From Nonomuraea sp. SYSU D8015 (GTDB lineage: Bacteria; Actinomycetota; Actinomycetes; Streptosporangiales; Streptosporangiaceae): DNA of 64,000 nt. Positions 9,788-18,627 of this stretch are shown here, in pieces; position 1 is the stretch's first letter; every line of letters begins with the position of its first letter. The notes under the pieces were generated by a model. The model was not told the origin of the DNA and did no database searches. It saw only the letters and a list, made by a program, of their open reading frames with translations. The stretch spans positions 372,001 to 436,000 of the forward strand of contig NZ_VJYI01000008.1 in NCBI RefSeq assembly GCF_008065375.1. The letters are read 5' to 3'. A program made the translations under genes and the position numbers.

Positions 9788-10986
9788 GGACCAGGGAGAC
9801 GCTCGTCGCGCTGCTGCTCGCCATCGGCATGAGCGCGGTCCCCGGCGCCACCGCCGCGGCGGCGGCCTGTGCGGGGGCCGCCGACTTCGACGGCGACGGT
9901 GTGGACGACGTGGCGGTGGGCGACCCGTTCGCCGACGATCAGAAGGGCGCCGTGCACGTGCTGTCCGGCGGCAAGGTCGTCCCCGTCGCCGTGCCGGGCC
10001 TGGTCAAGGGCGACGCCTTCGGGTGGTCCGCGCGGCTGGCGAAGGTCGACGGCGACGCCTGCGCGGACCTGGTGGTCGGCGCGCCGTACGCGGATGTGGA
10101 CGGCACGGAGGACGCCGGGGCCGCGTACGTCGTCTACGGCGGCGGCGCCAAGCCCCCGCAGCGCCTGACCGCCCCGCAGCCGCAGCGGTTCGCGCACTTC
10201 GGCTGGTCTCTGGCGACGCTGAACGATCTGGTGGCGATCGGCGCGCCCTACGAGGACGAGAACAAGCTCCTCGACGTGGGCGCGATCTACGTGCGCAAGG
10301 GCACCGGCGAGCTGCGCAGGATCAGCCAGGAGACCGTCGAGGTGCGGGGCAACAGTGAGGTGGGCGACCAGTTCGGCTGGTCGATGGCGTTCGGGGCGGA
10401 GAAGACCCTGCTCGTCGGCGTCCCGTATGAGAACGACGACGGCGCGGGCCGCCAGATCGAGGCAGGCAAGATCGATTCGGGCTCGGTCGTGTTCATCGAC
10501 GACCCCTTCGCGCCCCAGATCACGAGCCTGAAGCTGGACTCCCCGACCAACGCCTCCGGCGACCGGTACGGCTACGCGGTGACGTACTCGGCGGGCTCCG
10601 GCTACGCGGTCAGCGCCCCCGGCCCCGGCTACGTCCAGCTGCTCAATCCCGGCAGGAAGCCGATCAGGACGGTGACGCAGGGCGGCAAGCAGGCGTTCGG
10701 TTTCTCGCTGGCCGCCTCGGCGGACGGCAGGCTGGCCATCGGGGCTCCCTACGGCGGCGGCGTCAGGATCGTCTCCTGGAAGGGCGGCGGCGAGGAGCGG
10801 CGGCTGCCGGGCGGCGACGGGCTGTTCGGCTGGTCGGTGGCCTTCAGCGGCAACAAGCTGTTCGTGGGGCAGCCGGACGCGCCGCCGTACGGGAAGGTGG
10901 CGGTGGCCGGGCGGAACGCCGAGAGCCTGGAGGAGCTCCAGCCGTCCACGGGCGCCGACTTCGGGGTGGCGGTGTCCGGCCCCTAG
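9784..10986 (+). CDS. Secreted FG-GAP (integrin alpha-like) beta-propeller protein
   Basis: 400 residues from GTG at 9784, which overlaps the kinase stop (GTGA), so the two are probably co-translated. A signal peptide ends near AAAAA-CAG at about residue 30. The rest is seven FG-GAP blades, recognisable by recurring FGWS and DLVVGAPYAD / AIGAPYEDE / LLVGVPYEN motifs, the first with a calcium-type loop DFDGDGVDD. The fold should be a seven-bladed extracellular propeller for ligand or protein contact. No anchor or enzyme domain is visible. Its last four bases overlap the convergent rpf gene. A sensor partner for the kinase is an inference from coupling. Confidence 0.85.
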   Translation: MRTRETLVALLLAIGMSAVPGATAAAAACAGAADFDGDGVDDVAVGDPFADDQKGAVHVLSGGKVVPVAVPGLVKGDAFGWSARLAKVDGDACADLVVGAPYADVDGTEDAGAAYVVYGGGAKPPQRLTAPQPQRFAHFGWSLATLNDLVAIGAPYEDENKLLDVGAIYVRKGTGELRRISQETVEVRGNSEVGDQFGWSMAFGAEKTLLVGVPYENDDGAGRQIEAGKIDSGSVVFIDDPFAPQITSLKLDSPTNASGDRYGYAVTYSAGSGYAVSAPGPGYVQLLNPGRKPIRTVTQGGKQAFGFSLAASADGRLAIGAPYGGGVRIVSWKGGGEERRLPGGDGLFGWSVAFSGNKLFVGQPDAPPYGKVAVAGRNAESLEELQPSTGADFGVAVSGP

Positions 10987-11888
10987 AACAGGTGGGCGCC
11001 GCAGCGGGGCCACTGGACCTGCCAGCGGCCGCCCACGTGCTGGTAGAGGAGCTGGGCCCGGTACGTCTGCTCCTCCGTCGGCCAGGCCGACGGCAGGTCC
11101 ATGCCGCCGACGGCCTTCCACATGGGCAGACTGATCTGGTACATCCCGTAGTAAGGCCCCTCCGGGTTGTACGCCCGCGGGTTCGCTCGCGACTCGCACT
11201 CGGCCAGCGCCCGCCAGTTCAGGCGCGCCACGCCCGGCTGGACCTCGACGGTGTGCGGCGGCGTGACCATGATCACCGTGCCGTCCTTGGGGAAGCTGCC
11301 CAGCGGCGGGGTCACCCGGTAGCCGCGGCGCAGGTCGATGCGCTTCTGGCGGAGCACCTCGCGGACCGTGCGCGCGGTGGTGCGGGAGATGAGCCTGGTG
11401 GTGCCGGCCACCACGTACACCTTGCGCTTGGTGTAGACGGTCAGCGACATGCCCGACAGCGGCACCGTCCCGTCGCGGGGCGCGGAGAACGTGGCGGCCG
11501 CCGGGGAGATGTCCAGCTCGGCGAGGGCGTCGCCGACCTTCGTACTGGTGACCAGGTGTTGGCTCGTGCGGCCGTCCAGGGTCAGCGTGATGGGGCGGGC
11601 ACGGCGCACCTCGATCCTGGTCCCGTCGGAGACGCCTTCTTGGGCGGGCGGGTGTACGACGTCGCCGAAGCTCAGCGAGACCCCGGCGTCGCCGAGCGCG
11701 TCGCGTACGGAGCCGGCGAAGCTCCGCACCGCCATCGACTTGCCGTCCACGACCACGGTCACGTCTTTGGCCAGGGACGACACGGCCACGAGCAGACCTG
11801 CGGCCACGGCCGCCGTCAGGCACACCACCGGTGTCCACGGGGAGCGCCATGGGATCGGCGGACGCGGCGCACGTCTCCTGCCTCGCAC
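10983..11888 (-). CDS. Resuscitation-promoting factor (Rpf) with DUF348 repeats
   Basis: 301-residue exported wall hydrolase. A basic N-terminus and one membrane/signal helix (about 19-40) are followed by three DUF348 repeats (about 42-195) and a C-terminal Rpf lysozyme-like domain (about 222-300). The catalytic Glu is in ALAECESRANP and the fold motif YYGMYQISLPMWKAVGG follows. The G5 domain found in many RpfB proteins is not seen, so it is RpfB-like rather than full RpfB. It cleaves peptidoglycan glycan strands in spore germination or regrowth. It follows tatD in the usual order, separated by 171 bases containing a strong inverted repeat. Confidence 0.9.
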   Translation of the reverse strand: MRGRRRAPRPPIPWRSPWTPVVCLTAAVAAGLLVAVSSLAKDVTVVVDGKSMAVRSFAGSVRDALGDAGVSLSFGDVVHPPAQEGVSDGTRIEVRRARPITLTLDGRTSQHLVTSTKVGDALAELDISPAAATFSAPRDGTVPLSGMSLTVYTKRKVYVVAGTTRLISRTTARTVREVLRQKRIDLRRGYRVTPPLGSFPKDGTVIMVTPPHTVEVQPGVARLNWRALAECESRANPRAYNPEGPYYGMYQISLPMWKAVGGMDLPSAWPTEEQTYRAQLLYQHVGGRWQVQWPRCGAHLF

Positions 11889-11978
11889 GAACCACCTCCG
11901 GTACGGAGCGGCGAACGCTCAGGCCCGAGAGCGGTAGCTTGCGTTACCAGCGAGGGCCAAGTGAGCGCGACCACACAC

Positions 11979-12003
11979 GTCACCTTCCATAACGGAAAGT
12001 GAC
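11979..12003. promoter_or_regulatory. Inverted repeat in the rpf upstream region
   Basis: GTCACCTTCC (11979-11988) and GGAAAGTGAC (11994-12003) form 10-base arms with one mismatch around a 5-base loop. It lies about 90 bases upstream of the rpf start and may be an operator or a 5' leader stem. A c-di-AMP riboswitch, common before rpf genes, was looked for and not convincingly found. Confidence 0.55.
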
Positions 12004-12059
12004 CGCCCGAACGCTAGCCGCCACGACACGCCGGCATCCACCGGTTCACCAAAAGATGG

Positions 12060-12914
12060 TCACCACTCGCCGAAGACCGTGACCCCGTTGGTGCTGATCG
12101 CCTCACACAACCGGTCCGGATGGATCCCCTTGACCTCGGCGAGGCAACGCAGGGTGAGGGGGATGAGGTAGGGGGCGTTGGGCTTGCCCCGGTGCGGGAC
12201 CGGCGGGAGGTAGGGGGCGTCGGTCTCGACCAGCATCAACTCCAACGGGGCCACCTCGGCGGCCTCGCGGAGGTAGACGGCGTTCTTGTACGTCACAGGG
12301 CCGGAGAAGGACATGAAATATCCAGCTTCGGCGCACTTTTTGGCCATTTCGGCGTCGCCCGAGAAGCTGTGGAACACGACCTTGTCCGGCGCGCCCTCCG
12401 CGGCCAGCACCTTGAGCACGTCGTCGTGGGCGTCCCGATCGTGGATGACCAGCGCCTTCCCGGTGCGCTTGGCGATCTCGACGTGCGCGCGGAAGCTGGC
12501 GTGCTGGTCGTCCTTGCTCGCCCAGTCGCGGTAGTAGTCGAGCCCGGTCTCCCCCACCGCCCGCACCTCCGGCCGCCGGGCCAGCGCCTCGATCTCGGCC
12601 AGCACCTCGGGAGTCGCCTCGTGGGCCTCGTTGGGGTGGATCGCCACCCCGGCGTACACGCCTTCCTGACCCGCCGCCGTCTCCGCGTTCCACCGGGAGG
12701 ACTTGAGGTCGTAGCCGATCGTGACGAGCCTGGTCACGCCGACCGCCCTGGCGTCGTCCAGGATGCTCCGCACGGTGGCCGCCGCGGCCTGCGCCGCCTG
12801 GGCCACCGGGTCGCCGGACGACGCCTGCCGGTTGCCGACCATGATGTCGAGGTGGCAGTGGCTGTCGAACACGGGCACGGAAAGCGGCTCTGGGGCGGCG
12901 GGAATCTTGCTCAC
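12060..12914 (-). CDS. tatD: TatD-family metal-dependent DNase
   Basis: 284 residues, a TIM-barrel amidohydrolase-like nuclease. Metal ligands are visible in order: FDSHCHLD near residue 16, the glutamate of VGETGLDYYRD near 118, the His of VIHDRDAHDD near 155, FHSFSGD near 182, and the Asp of VETDAPYLPP near 230. TatD proteins degrade DNA 3' to 5' and act in DNA quality control. The GTG at 12914 is the start. It lies 33 bases after metG and before rpf, the conserved actinobacterial order. Confidence 0.93.
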   Translation of the reverse strand: MSKIPAAPEPLSVPVFDSHCHLDIMVGNRQASSGDPVAQAAQAAAATVRSILDDARAVGVTRLVTIGYDLKSSRWNAETAAGQEGVYAGVAIHPNEAHEATPEVLAEIEALARRPEVRAVGETGLDYYRDWASKDDQHASFRAHVEIAKRTGKALVIHDRDAHDDVLKVLAAEGAPDKVVFHSFSGDAEMAKKCAEAGYFMSFSGPVTYKNAVYLREAAEVAPLELMLVETDAPYLPPVPHRGKPNAPYLIPLTLRCLAEVKGIHPDRLCEAISTNGVTVFGEW

Positions 12915-12947
12915 GCCCCTAAAGTAGCCGCTCCCCGCGACAGCCGG

Positions 12948-14729
12948 TCACTCCGCCAGGCGGGCCAGCTCCTCGTCCACGACCTTCGGGTCGAGCTTCT
13001 TGAACAGCGGCACCGGGGGCGCGAGCTGCGTGCCCGGCTTGATCGGCCGGTGCTCCCAGCGGGCCGCCCCGTCGTACTCGCCCGTGATCACGGGGTACGG
13101 CTCGCCGCCGTCCTCGTCGACCTCGCGGATCTCCGGCATGCCCGACCACACGCCCTCGCCGCCGAGCATGGCGAAGACCTTGTTGGACGAGCTGGGCAGG
13201 AACGGCGTGAGCAGCGTCTTGGCGTCGTCGACGACCTGGAGCGCGACGTGCAGGATCGACTTCTGCCGCGCCGGGTCCTCCTTGAGCTTCCACGGCTCCT
13301 GCTCGGCGAGGTATTTGTTGGCCTCGCGGACCACGTCGAACGCCTCGGTGATGGCGTTCTTGAAACGCGACCTGTTCAGCTCCTGACCCACCGGCCCGAA
13401 CGCGTTGCGAGAGCGCTCCAGCAGGGCCCGGTCGGCGTCGGTCAGGTCGCCCGCCTCGGGCACGGCGCCGAAGTTCTTCGCCGCCATCGAGATCGACCGG
13501 TTGACCAGGTTGCCCCAGGCCGCGACGAGCTCGCCGTTGTTGCGGTTGACGAACTCCTGCCAGGTGAAGTCGGTGTCCTGCGTCTCGGGGCCGGCCACCG
13601 CGATGTAGTAGCGCAGCGCGTCGGCGTCGTAGCGTGCCAGGAAGTCGCGCACGTAGATGACGACCTGGCGGGAGGAGGAGAACTTGCGGCCCTCCATCGT
13701 CAGGAACTCGCTGGAGACCACCTCGGACGGCACCTCGAGCGAGCCGAGCGAGCCCGGCGTGCCGCCGTTGTCACCCTGGCCGCTGTAGCCGAACAGCATC
13801 GCCGGCCAGATCTCGGCGTGGAAGACGATGTTGTCCTTGCCCATGAAGTAGTAGCCGCGGGCGTCGGGGTTCTGCCACCACTGGCGCCAGGCGTCGGGGT
13901 CGCCGGAGCGCCTGGCCCACTCGATGGAGGCCGACAGGTAGCCGATGACGGCGTCGAACCAGACGTAGAGGCGCTTGTTGGGCTGGTCGCGCCAGCCGTC
14001 GAGCGGGATCGGCACGCCCCAGTCGAGGTCGCGGCTGATCGCCCGGGGCTGCAGGTCACCGAGCAGGTTGAGCGCGAACTTCAGCACGTTGGGCCGCCAC
14101 TCGCCCTGCTTGGACTGCAGGTAGGAGCCGAGCGTCTCGGTGAAGGCGGGCAGGTCGAGCATGAAGTGCTCGGTCTCGACGAACGTCGGCGTCTCGCCGT
14201 TGATGCGGCTCTTGGGGTTGATCAGCTGGATCGGGTCGAGCTGGTTGCCGCAGTTGTCGCACTGGTCGCCGCGGGCGCCGTCGTAGCCGCAGATGGGGCA
14301 GGTGCCCTCGATGTAGCGGTCGGGCAGGGTGCGGCCGGTCGAGGGCGAGATCGCGCCCATCGTGGTCTTGGGGAAGATGTAGCCGTTGGCGTGGAGACCC
14401 TTGAAGATCTCCTGCGTGACGGCGTAGTGGTTCTTCGTGGTCGTCCTGGTGAACAGGTCGTACGACAGGCCCAGGCCGGTGAGGTCTTCGGCGATGACCC
14501 GGTTGTAGCGGTCGGCGAGCTCCTTGGCGCTGACGCCTTCCTTGTCGGCCTGCACCTGGATGGGCGTGCCGTGCTCGTCGGTGCCGGACACCATCAGCAC
14601 CTTGTTTCCCGCCATCCGCTGGTAGCGGCTGAAGACGTCGGACGGCACGCCGAACCCTGAGACGTGCCCGATGTGACGGGGGCCGTTAGCGTACGGCCAC
14701 GCGACGGCGGTCAAGATGTGCTGGGACAT
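12948..14729 (-). CDS. metG: Methionyl-tRNA synthetase
   Basis: 593-residue class I aminoacyl-tRNA synthetase. The HIGH motif is in PYANGPRHIGHVSGF near residue 20 and the KMSKS counterpart reads GRKFSSSRQ. The CP domain carries a zinc-knuckle-like CPICGYDGARGDQCDNC, and an anticodon-binding helical domain ends the protein; no C-terminal tRNA-binding extension is present. The start MSQHILTAVAWPYANG at 14729 is fixed by homology. It heads the metG-tatD-rpf-rsmA-ispE chain, and a 560-base repeat-rich gap lies upstream. Confidence 0.96.
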   Translation of the reverse strand: MSQHILTAVAWPYANGPRHIGHVSGFGVPSDVFSRYQRMAGNKVLMVSGTDEHGTPIQVQADKEGVSAKELADRYNRVIAEDLTGLGLSYDLFTRTTTKNHYAVTQEIFKGLHANGYIFPKTTMGAISPSTGRTLPDRYIEGTCPICGYDGARGDQCDNCGNQLDPIQLINPKSRINGETPTFVETEHFMLDLPAFTETLGSYLQSKQGEWRPNVLKFALNLLGDLQPRAISRDLDWGVPIPLDGWRDQPNKRLYVWFDAVIGYLSASIEWARRSGDPDAWRQWWQNPDARGYYFMGKDNIVFHAEIWPAMLFGYSGQGDNGGTPGSLGSLEVPSEVVSSEFLTMEGRKFSSSRQVVIYVRDFLARYDADALRYYIAVAGPETQDTDFTWQEFVNRNNGELVAAWGNLVNRSISMAAKNFGAVPEAGDLTDADRALLERSRNAFGPVGQELNRSRFKNAITEAFDVVREANKYLAEQEPWKLKEDPARQKSILHVALQVVDDAKTLLTPFLPSSSNKVFAMLGGEGVWSGMPEIREVDEDGGEPYPVITGEYDGAARWEHRPIKPGTQLAPPVPLFKKLDPKVVDEELARLAE

Positions 14730-15246
14730 ATTCCTAAGCCTACGGGGATCGCTGTCCCCCTCGGACCCATTCCCCCTCCACGACACGCCCGGTCCACCAG
14801 GTCGGCCCATCTGGGGCTCCGACCCCCGTCTCCGGCACCCTCTGACACCCACGCCGATACCCCGCTCAGCTTGGCGGGATTAGTCGGCCTGCGGGAGTTG
14901 CGGACCTGCGGGAGGGTTGCCGGCCTGCGCCCTGCACGGGGGTCGCTGGAGGCGGGGGTCGCTGGCCTGCGAGGTGATGGCCTGCGGGTGGTGGAACTGT
15001 CGCCGTTGGTGCCGGGGTTGCCGCCGTTGCCGGCGTTGCCGATGGTGCCGGAGTCGCCGGTGGTGCAGGGTCCTCGGTGGGGCCGCGGGGGAAGCTCCCG
15101 GCGCCGCGTCGGCGGGAGGTGGTGCGGTGGAGCCCGGCGCGATCCGAACGGCGCCCGGGTGGGCCATGGAGGCCGGTCAACGAAGCGCCCCGTAACGGCG
15201 GCGCGCCACTGACCGGTCAGCGGCCGTTCCCCTGGACAGACACGAG
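14730..15246. other. Gene-free stretch upstream of metG
   Basis: No gene is supported. The first ~100 bases should hold the metG promoter. The rest is dominated by short GC-rich repeats: CTGCGGGAG-type words at 14890-14935 and TTGCCG/GGTGCCGG-type words at 15000-15070. Confidence 0.5.
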
Positions 15247-15273
15247 CCAGGGTCGGCGGATGGCCGACCCTGG
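15247..15273 (-). terminator. Terminator of the GT2 glycosyltransferase gene
   Basis: Perfect 10-base stem CCAGGGTCGG / CCGACCCTGG with a 7-base loop, 20 bases beyond the stop codon of the minus-strand GT2 gene. No U-tract follows, as is usual in actinobacteria. Confidence 0.8.
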
Positions 15274-15293
15274 CAACGCGTAAAAGAAAGATG

Positions 15294-16514
15294 TCAAGCT
15301 TTTGATCTTTCCCGTGAGATCGCCTCGGCCGCCTCCTCAGCGGCGGCGGCCGCGCGGTCGATCGGCGTCTCGCGGGAGCGGCGGATGCCGAGGATGCTGA
15401 CGAACAGCGACGCGAAGATCGTCTGGAAGCTCATGATCAAGGCCGTTGCCGACGGCACCACCAGTCGCAGCGACTCCCGCGGGTTCAGCTCGCCGAAGCT
15501 CCGCACCTGCCAGTGCACCAGCGACATCACCAGCCCCACCAGACCGGCCAGCGCCAGCAGCCCGCCGACGACGAGCCCCTTCTCCAGAGTGACGATGTCG
15601 ATGATCTTACGGATCCGCGGCGACTCCGGCAGGAACCCCTCCTCGGCCGCGTAAACCTTCGTGAACAGCGCGAACAGCGCCGCCTGGAAGCCGATCACCA
15701 CCAGCGCCGACGTCCCGACCAGGGTGTCGACGTCGAAGGCGAGCTCGCCGATCTCCACAGGACCGAAGGTCAGCGCGGTCCCCGCCACCAGGCCGATGAT
15801 CATCATCAGCACGCCGGGGTAGAAGAACAGCCACTTCGGGCTGTAGAGGAGCAGGAAGCGCAGGTGGCGCCAGCCGTCGCGCCACGAGCGCAGGTGCGGC
15901 GGGCGGGAGCGGCCGTCGGGCGAGAGCGTTGTGGGCACCTCGCGCACGTCGTAGCCGGCCAGCGTGGAGCGGACCACCATCTCGGAGGCGAACTCCATGC
16001 CGCCCGTCTGCAGGTGCAGCTTCAGGATCGAGTCGCGCCTGAAGCCCCGCAGGCCGCAGTGAAAGTCGCCGATCGCCGACGGGAAGAACAGCCGGCCGAT
16101 GAACGACAGCACCGGGTTGCCGAGGTAGCGGTGCAGCGGAGGCATGGCGCCGGGGGCGATGCCGCCCTTGAACCGGTTGCCCATGACCAGGTCCGCGCCG
16201 TCGCGCAGTTGTTCGACGAACGGCAGCAGTGAGGTGAAATCGTAGGAGTCGTCGGCGTCGCCCATGATGACGAACTTGCCGCGCGCCGCCCGGATGCCGC
16301 CCATGAGGGCGTTGCCGTAGCCCTTCTCCTCGACGTGGACCACGCGGGCGCCGGCGTCGCGGGCGAGCTGTTGAGAGCCGTCCGTGCTGCCGTTGTCGGC
16401 GATCAGGACTTCGCCCTCGATGCCGTGCTCCTCCATGCACGCCAGTGCCTTGCGCACACAGACTTCCACGGTCTCCGCCTCGTTGAGGCAGGGCATGACC
16501 ACCGTCAGTTCCAC
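15294..16514 (-). CDS. Membrane-associated family 2 glycosyltransferase
   Basis: 406 residues. The N-terminal GT-A domain (about 1-225) opens LTVVMPCLNEAETVE, with LIADNGSTDGS and the metal-binding DAD motif in IMGDADDSYDF, like dolichol/polyprenyl-phosphate mannose synthases. The C-terminal part has about four membrane helices (near 230-260, 270-295, 310-335, 350-375), so it is a larger membrane-anchored relative. It probably transfers a sugar from a nucleotide donor onto a polyprenyl carrier at the inner face. It is neighbour to GT-C and Pmt enzymes that use such lipid-linked sugars. GTG start at 16514. Confidence 0.8.
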   Translation of the reverse strand: MELTVVMPCLNEAETVEVCVRKALACMEEHGIEGEVLIADNGSTDGSQQLARDAGARVVHVEEKGYGNALMGGIRAARGKFVIMGDADDSYDFTSLLPFVEQLRDGADLVMGNRFKGGIAPGAMPPLHRYLGNPVLSFIGRLFFPSAIGDFHCGLRGFRRDSILKLHLQTGGMEFASEMVVRSTLAGYDVREVPTTLSPDGRSRPPHLRSWRDGWRHLRFLLLYSPKWLFFYPGVLMMIIGLVAGTALTFGPVEIGELAFDVDTLVGTSALVVIGFQAALFALFTKVYAAEEGFLPESPRIRKIIDIVTLEKGLVVGGLLALAGLVGLVMSLVHWQVRSFGELNPRESLRLVVPSATALIMSFQTIFASLFVSILGIRRSRETPIDRAAAAAEEAAEAISRERSKA

Positions 16515-16687
16515 GTGTCTACCCTTCAGTTAAGGCTGTTCCAGTGAACCATCATGCCCTGTGCCCGGAGGCGTTCGCGTCAAGACCCAAAATCGACCGT
16601 CAATCTTTACCGGAGCGCGAAGCAGGGACCTGGGATCTCAGCGAATCAATGGCGGCACGGCCGGAGACGCGCTAATGTCGGAATCGA

Positions 16688-16864
16688 TCGAACGGGCGTG
16701 CGATAACCAAGCCGTCGAGTGAGATCAACATGGCGCTACAGGCGGCCGGGCCGGTCGTCTCAGGGCGTGGAGACCTCGGGATTGCCCGGTCTGTGAAGCG
16801 CCAAGCACCAGGGCCGCGCAAGCGGCTCCGGGATCCTCGCCTCTTTAGGCGAGGAGCAAGTCAA
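16688..16864 (+). mobile_element. IS200/IS605-type right-end / omega-RNA-like element, copy A
   Basis: Noncoding unit with no tnpB beside it. It contains a 40-base block (16741-16780) identical to one in copy B, then GCCCGGT, GAAGCGCCAAGCACC, and a 3' hairpin CCTCGCC (16835-16841) / GGCGAGG (16848-16854) followed by GAGCAA and GTCAA (16860-16864). A GC hairpin preceded by AT or GAAT and followed by GTCAA is how I recall right ends of IS200/IS605 and TnpB elements, where the omega-RNA scaffold stops before its guide. The assignment rests on this resemblance and needs a covariance search. Confidence 0.5.
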
Positions 16865-16918
16865 AAGAGCGAGTGATCCGGTTGCCGCATCGATCGAGAG
16901 CGATTAGGGTCGAGCCAG

Positions 16919-17073
16919 TCGAACGAGCAGGCGATAGCCAGTCGGACAAAGGGCGGCCGGGCCGGTCGTCTCAGGGCGTGGAGACCTCGGGGTCGCCCGG
17001 TCAGCGAAGCGCCAAGCACCCAACCGGGCAGCGGTTGAGGAATCCTCGTCGTCCAAGGCGAGGAGCAGGTCAA
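16919..17073 (+). mobile_element. IS200/IS605-type right-end / omega-RNA-like element, copy B
   Basis: Second copy, about 211 bases downstream of A and in the same orientation. The 40-base identical block is at 16952-16991. A scaffold stem GCCCGGT (16995-17001) / ACCGGGC (17023-17029) is perfect here but broken in copy A. The 3' hairpin CCTCGTC (17044-17050) / GGCGAGG (17057-17063) keeps pairing through a G-T, and GTCAA is at 17069-17073. The position where a guide would start, AAGCATGGTGAGC, contains the ATG (17077) of the next gene. Confidence 0.5.
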
Positions 17074-17076
17074 AGC

Positions 17077-18627
17077 ATGGTGAGCGTCGCGGAGCAGAAT
17101 ACCCCTGTGGATTACTCCGCTCCCGGCCGGACAACTCGTTGGCGGTTGCTTCTGCACCGGCATCGGGTGTTCGCCGCGGCCTTCGGCGTCGGCGCCGTGC
17201 TGCGGCTCATCACCATGCTCGGTTACGGCCCTGCCATGTGGTTCAACGACTCCTACGAGTACGTCTCGGTGGCGCTGCACCCGAGGCCCCACCCGATCAG
17301 GCCGGACGGCTACAGCTTCTGGCTGATGCTGCTGAAGCCGTTCCACAGCTTCGCGCTGGTCACCTTCACGCAGCACCTGATGGGCCTGGCCACGGCGTGC
17401 CTGATCTACGCGCTGCTGCGGATCAAGTTCAGGCTGCCGAAGTGGGGCGCGACGCTGGCGGCGGCGCCGGTGCTGTTCGACGCGTACCAGATCCAGCTGG
17501 AGCAGCTGGTGATGTCGGACACCATGTTCACGCTGCTCGTGGTGGGCGTGATCACACTGGTGCTGTGGAAGCGGCGGCTGTCGTGGAAGGCGGGCGCGGT
17601 CGTCGGGTTCCTGCTGGCGCTGACGTGGCTGACGCGCTCGATCGGCCTGCCGATCCTGGCCCTGGTGGTGCTCTATCTGCTGGTCAGGCGGACGGGCTGG
17701 CGGCCCATCGCAGCGTTGATCACGGCGTGCGCGATCCCGGTGATGGCGTACATGGGCTGGTTCGCCTCGGCGTACGGCAAGTTCGCGATGACCAACAGCG
17801 ACGGCCTCATCCTGTACATGCGGACGGCGATCTTCGCCGACTGCAACAAGATGAACATCGACAAGTACAAAGAGGTCCAGCTTCTCCTGCTGTGCATCAA
17901 CGACCCGGTCGACCAGCGCAAAGAGTACGCACAGTGGTACCTGTGGGGCCAGGGCAGCCACGACGGCACGGCCACGGGCGAGGTGCTGCACCGATGGGGC
18001 ATCCAGAAGAAGTGGAGCGAGATCACCAACGACGCGGCCAGCGCGTTCGCCACGCGGGCGATCACGTCGCAGCCGGGCGACTACCTGAAGGTCGTGGCGC
18101 GTGACTTCTTCCGCTCGTTCCACTGGGCGCGCCCGCGCTTCCCGGACGAGAACACCTACAACATGTACCAGTTCAAGCCGTACGTCGAACTCGACGAGAA
18201 CGGCCAGCCCAAGCGGCTGCCGAAGTGGTCGTCGTACGCCGGCGGCCGCACCGACACCGACGCGTTCAGCTACGAGCAGGGCCCGCCGGAGACCCGCATC
18301 GTGCACCCGTGGGCCGACATCATGAGCGGCTACCAGAAGGTGTTCTACCTGCGCGGCATCATGCTCGGCGGGATCCTGCTGATCGGCCTGTACGGCGTCG
18401 CGGTGCGCTGGCGCAAGTTCGGCGGCGCGGTGGCGCTGCCCTGGCTGGGCGCGGTCGGGTTGCTGCTGGCCCCGGCGGCGACGGCCGAGTTCGACTACCG
18501 CTACGTGCTTCCGGCCGTCCCCCTGGCCTGCGTGGCGGCGGCGATCACGCTGCGCAAGGGCATCACTTGGGGGCGGCGGTCACCCAAGAGCGCATCAGCA
18601 TCCGAGCCCACCACTCTGCCTGTGTGA
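17077..18627 (+). CDS. GT-C fold membrane glycosyltransferase
   Basis: 516-residue polytopic protein with about ten hydrophobic segments. The first external loop carries an acidic pair in MWFNDSYEYV near residue 50, the place where GT-C enzymes (ArnT/Pmt/mannosyltransferase types) bind metal and polyprenyl-phosphate sugar. A large hydrophilic loop (about 235-420) lies between membrane blocks. It probably transfers sugar from a lipid carrier outside the membrane; acceptor unknown. The ATG at 17077 follows copy B of the omega-RNA-like element directly, without a clear ribosome site. The 3' end overlaps the convergent pmt gene by 65 bases. Confidence 0.75.
   Translation: MVSVAEQNTPVDYSAPGRTTRWRLLLHRHRVFAAAFGVGAVLRLITMLGYGPAMWFNDSYEYVSVALHPRPHPIRPDGYSFWLMLLKPFHSFALVTFTQHLMGLATACLIYALLRIKFRLPKWGATLAAAPVLFDAYQIQLEQLVMSDTMFTLLVVGVITLVLWKRRLSWKAGAVVGFLLALTWLTRSIGLPILALVVLYLLVRRTGWRPIAALITACAIPVMAYMGWFASAYGKFAMTNSDGLILYMRTAIFADCNKMNIDKYKEVQLLLLCINDPVDQRKEYAQWYLWGQGSHDGTATGEVLHRWGIQKKWSEITNDAASAFATRAITSQPGDYLKVVARDFFRSFHWARPRFPDENTYNMYQFKPYVELDENGQPKRLPKWSSYAGGRTDTDAFSYEQGPPETRIVHPWADIMSGYQKVFYLRGIMLGGILLIGLYGVAVRWRKFGGAVALPWLGAVGLLLAPAATAEFDYRYVLPAVPLACVAAAITLRKGITWGRRSPKSASASEPTTLPV

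Noticed and set aside
11889..12059. A c-di-AMP (ydaO-type) riboswitch upstream of rpf
   Set aside because: Common before actinobacterial rpf genes, but the conserved cores could not be laid out here; only an inverted repeat is evident. A covariance-model search would settle it.
12120..14660. An open plus-strand frame of 846 codons opposite tatD and metG
   Set aside because: It lies wholly antisense to two conserved genes and its composition (Arg/Val/Gly/Asp/His rich) is the usual shadow of high-GC coding DNA.
16873..17076. N-terminal extension of the GT-C gene through copy B of the omega-RNA-like element
   Set aside because: The frame is open but the region is a structured repeat with conserved stems, and the extension has no similarity to glycosyltransferase starts.
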